Shown piece after piece: positions 62,481-64,000 of a stretch of 64,000 bases of DNA. Within the stretch, counting starts at the first letter, position 1; each line of letters opens with the position of its first letter. Under the pieces are notes generated by a model. That model was given only the letters and a program-made list of their open reading frames with translations. It had not been told where the DNA came from and ran no database searches. The stretch is taken from NCBI RefSeq assembly GCF_014218355.1, contig NZ_AP023368.1, positions 4,527,501 through 4,591,500 on the forward strand, given 5' to 3'. Position numbers and translations under genes: made by a program. The stretch is from Anaerocolumna chitinilytica (GTDB lineage Bacteria > Bacillota > Clostridia > Lachnospirales > Lachnospiraceae).

Positions 62481-64000
62481 TCATAGTTTCATTATAACAG
62501 TCTCTCTATGGGAAACCGGCATAAATTCATTTTTCACCTGTTCCCTTAGAACTGCTTTCTTTACTTTTCCGCTTGAAGTAACCGGGAATTCCTTCACGGT
62601 CTTTATATATTTTGGTACCTTAAACTTTGCAAGATGCTTTGCAGCAAATTCCCGGATTTCCTCTGCATTGAACAGATACCCTTTAGTAGGAATGATAAAG
62701 GCACAGATTTCTTCTCCTAACAGCTCATCCGGAACTGCAATTACAGCTGCATCAAAGACTCCATCATGGTGTTTCAGTACATTTTCAATCTCCGCCGGAG
62801 AGATATTCTCCCCTCCGCGGATTATTATATCTTTGATTCGTCCTTCAATATGTATAAAGCCTTCCTCATTGACACTTACCAAGTCCCCTGTATGGAGCCA
62901 GCCCTCTGTATCAAGGGCACTGTCTGTAGCCTCCTGATTACGATAGTAACCCTTCATGATATAAGCCGATTTCACAAGAAGCTCTCCTTTTTCTCCAAGG
63001 GCAGCTTCTTCACCGGTTGCTATATCTATCACCTTGATTTCTACCCCGGGCAGAGGTCTCCCTATGCTGTGTATTCGATGAATCCTGTCATCAAAAGAAG
63101 CAATCTGAGTAATTCCAATAGCTTCCGTCTGCCCGTAGAGATTTGCTATAGTCTCAATCCCAAGGTCTCCCATTATTCTATACATTAATTCATTGCTGCA
63201 GCAAGCACCTGCAATAAAACCTTTGGAGAGACTGGATAGATTATACTCATCCAAGTCACTATTTAACATAAACTGAAACATAGAGGGCACGCCGTTAAAT
63301 ACGGTACAGCTCTCCTCCTCAATAAGGGACAACGCCTTTTTTGTTTCGAACCTCTCTGCAATTACGATGGAGGCTCCGTACAAAAGACCGGCGAAGGTAC
63401 TAAGTACAAAACCGATGACATGAAACAAAGGCAGGCAGAGCAATATTCTGTCATCCTCATCATACTCCATCCGTTCTCCTGAGACCAGGGCATTATTTAC
63501 ATTTGCAAAATGGCTAAGTACAACACCTTTGGGATTGCCAGTAGTGCCGGAGGTATAAAAGATATTCAAGGGATCTTCTGCTGTAAGTTTCTTCCCGGCT
63601 TCCGTTAAAAGTGTACTGCCAACTGCTGCCCCAAAGCTCTTTAGTTCTCTGATATTATACGCACCTTTTAACTTCGAATCATCTAAGGTAACTACTGTTC
63701 TTAAGTCTGGGAATTCCTCACTCCTAAGCTTTCCCCGCTCACAGGATAAAAGCTCAGGGATAAGCTGTGTCAGGTTATCAAGAAAGCTAACTCCTTTAAA
63801 ACCTTCCATAAGAAATAAAAGTGAACTCTCCGACTGCTTTAACACATAGGATAGTTCACTTTTTGTACTGGCTGTATTGATGCATACCAGAACAGCGCCT
63901 ATTCTGGCTGCTGCTAATTCAAGGATAACCCACTCCGGGGAATTAAGGGCAAGAATTGCAAGATGATCCCCTTTCTTAACACCTAAGGTAAGCAAACCCT
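62481..64000 (-). CDS. AMP-forming acyl-CoA synthetase, C-terminal 500 residues (cut by window end)
   Basis: Activates a carboxylic acid to acyl-AMP and then acyl-CoA. The start is outside the window; the frame is open to position 64000, so an apparent start at 63995 (TTG) is only an internal Leu. Visible: P-loop YTSGTTGNPKG (about residue 147 from the right edge), NLYGQTEAIGITQ, TGDLVSVNEEGFIHIEGR, IIRGGENISPAEIE and C-terminal Lys in TSSGKVKK. The pattern fits fatty-acyl or related CoA ligases. Substrate not determinable. Confidence 0.9.
   Translation of the reverse strand, partial: GLLTLGVKKGDHLAILALNSPEWVILELAAARIGAVLVCINTASTKSELSYVLKQSESSLLFLMEGFKGVSFLDNLTQLIPELLSCERGKLRSEEFPDLRTVVTLDDSKLKGAYNIRELKSFGAAVGSTLLTEAGKKLTAEDPLNIFYTSGTTGNPKGVVLSHFANVNNALVSGERMEYDEDDRILLCLPLFHVIGFVLSTFAGLLYGASIVIAERFETKKALSLIEEESCTVFNGVPSMFQFMLNSDLDEYNLSSLSKGFIAGACCSNELMYRIMGDLGIETIANLYGQTEAIGITQIASFDDRIHRIHSIGRPLPGVEIKVIDIATGEEAALGEKGELLVKSAYIMKGYYRNQEATDSALDTEGWLHTGDLVSVNEEGFIHIEGRIKDIIIRGGENISPAEIENVLKHHDGVFDAAVIAVPDELLGEEICAFIIPTKGYLFNAEEIREFAAKHLAKFKVPKYIKTVKEFPVTSSGKVKKAVLREQVKNEFMPVSHRETVIMKL

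Noticed and set aside
1..64000. tRNA, rRNA or tmRNA genes
   Set aside because: No cloverleaf ends (GGTTCGAATCC-type T-arm with CCA) or rRNA-like conserved stretches were found by eye; a covariance search would be decisive.

Overview
The window looks like a chromosomal segment of a low-GC, spore-forming clostridium, most like Lachnospiraceae. This rests on the gene mix (spore-cortex-type hydrolase, FeFe-hydrogenase maturases, NagE-type PTS with a LicT-type antiterminator, plant cell wall glycosidases, DarA), on strong AGGAGG ribosome binding sites, and on AT-rich promoters of the sigma-A type. The organism assignment is inference. No rRNA, tRNA, CRISPR array or intact transposase was seen.

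Layout. 1-485: N-terminal part of an exported SleB-type cell-wall hydrolase. 757-4266: rmlA-C-D-B operon for dTDP-L-rhamnose. 4633-7199: pectin/uronate genes (kduI, kduD and a carbohydrate-binding-like protein), with a divergent AraC regulator at 7563-8423. 8473-12079: aconitase, then a flavodoxin/DUF2325 pair. 12525-15302: hydE-hydG behind a long leader that holds an intrinsic terminator. 15783-18896: GlcNAc-type PTS operon (antiterminator, IIA, IICB) with a clear RAT/terminator switch. 19185-22595: a small proline-rich protein, a MATE exporter and a PadR/DUF1048-like pair. 22921-27456: M20 peptidase, aspartase with a divergent Lrp regulator, HD-GYP protein and DarA. 27676-31302: a Nat-type ABC exporter. 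31658-37957: APC permease, L,D-transpeptidase, AraC fusion protein, LMW tyrosine phosphatase and DJ-1/PfpI protein. 37964-41588: class Ia ribonucleotide reductase. 41763-45593: extended SDR, a MacB-like ABC exporter, and a divergent XRE-B12 regulator. 45605-58863: arabinoxylan locus (GH51, sugar ABC importer, GH120-like enzyme, two GH43 enzymes, LacI regulator). 59116-62228: polar amino acid ABC importer. 62481-64000: acyl-CoA synthetase, cut by the window end.

The most notable system is the XRE-B12 regulator at 44700-45593. Its helix-turn-helix is of the XRE type, not the MerR type of CarH, but it carries the W-x9-EH adenosylcobalamin-capping motif and an E-x-H-x-x-G cobalamin-ligand motif. 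It is divergent from an ABC exporter. A perfect 12-bp inverted repeat places one half-site on the -10 region of each of the two divergent promoters. This suggests a light- or B12-responsive switch.

A second notable signal is a pair of long hairpin elements (15356-15587 and 21129-21335). They share a conserved core whose stems carry compensatory changes, but their outer arms of about 32 bp are locus-specific and unrelated to each other. A third, different palindromic element lies at 37151-37347. The hydE leader is a candidate attenuator or riboswitch that I could not match to a known class.

The arabinoxylan genes form one scheme: extracellular oligosaccharides enter through the solute-binding protein and two permeases, with the ATPase probably encoded elsewhere. 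They are then cut by GH51, GH43 and GH120-like enzymes that lack signal peptides, under a LacI repressor whose likely operators sit in front of itself and of the GH51 operon.
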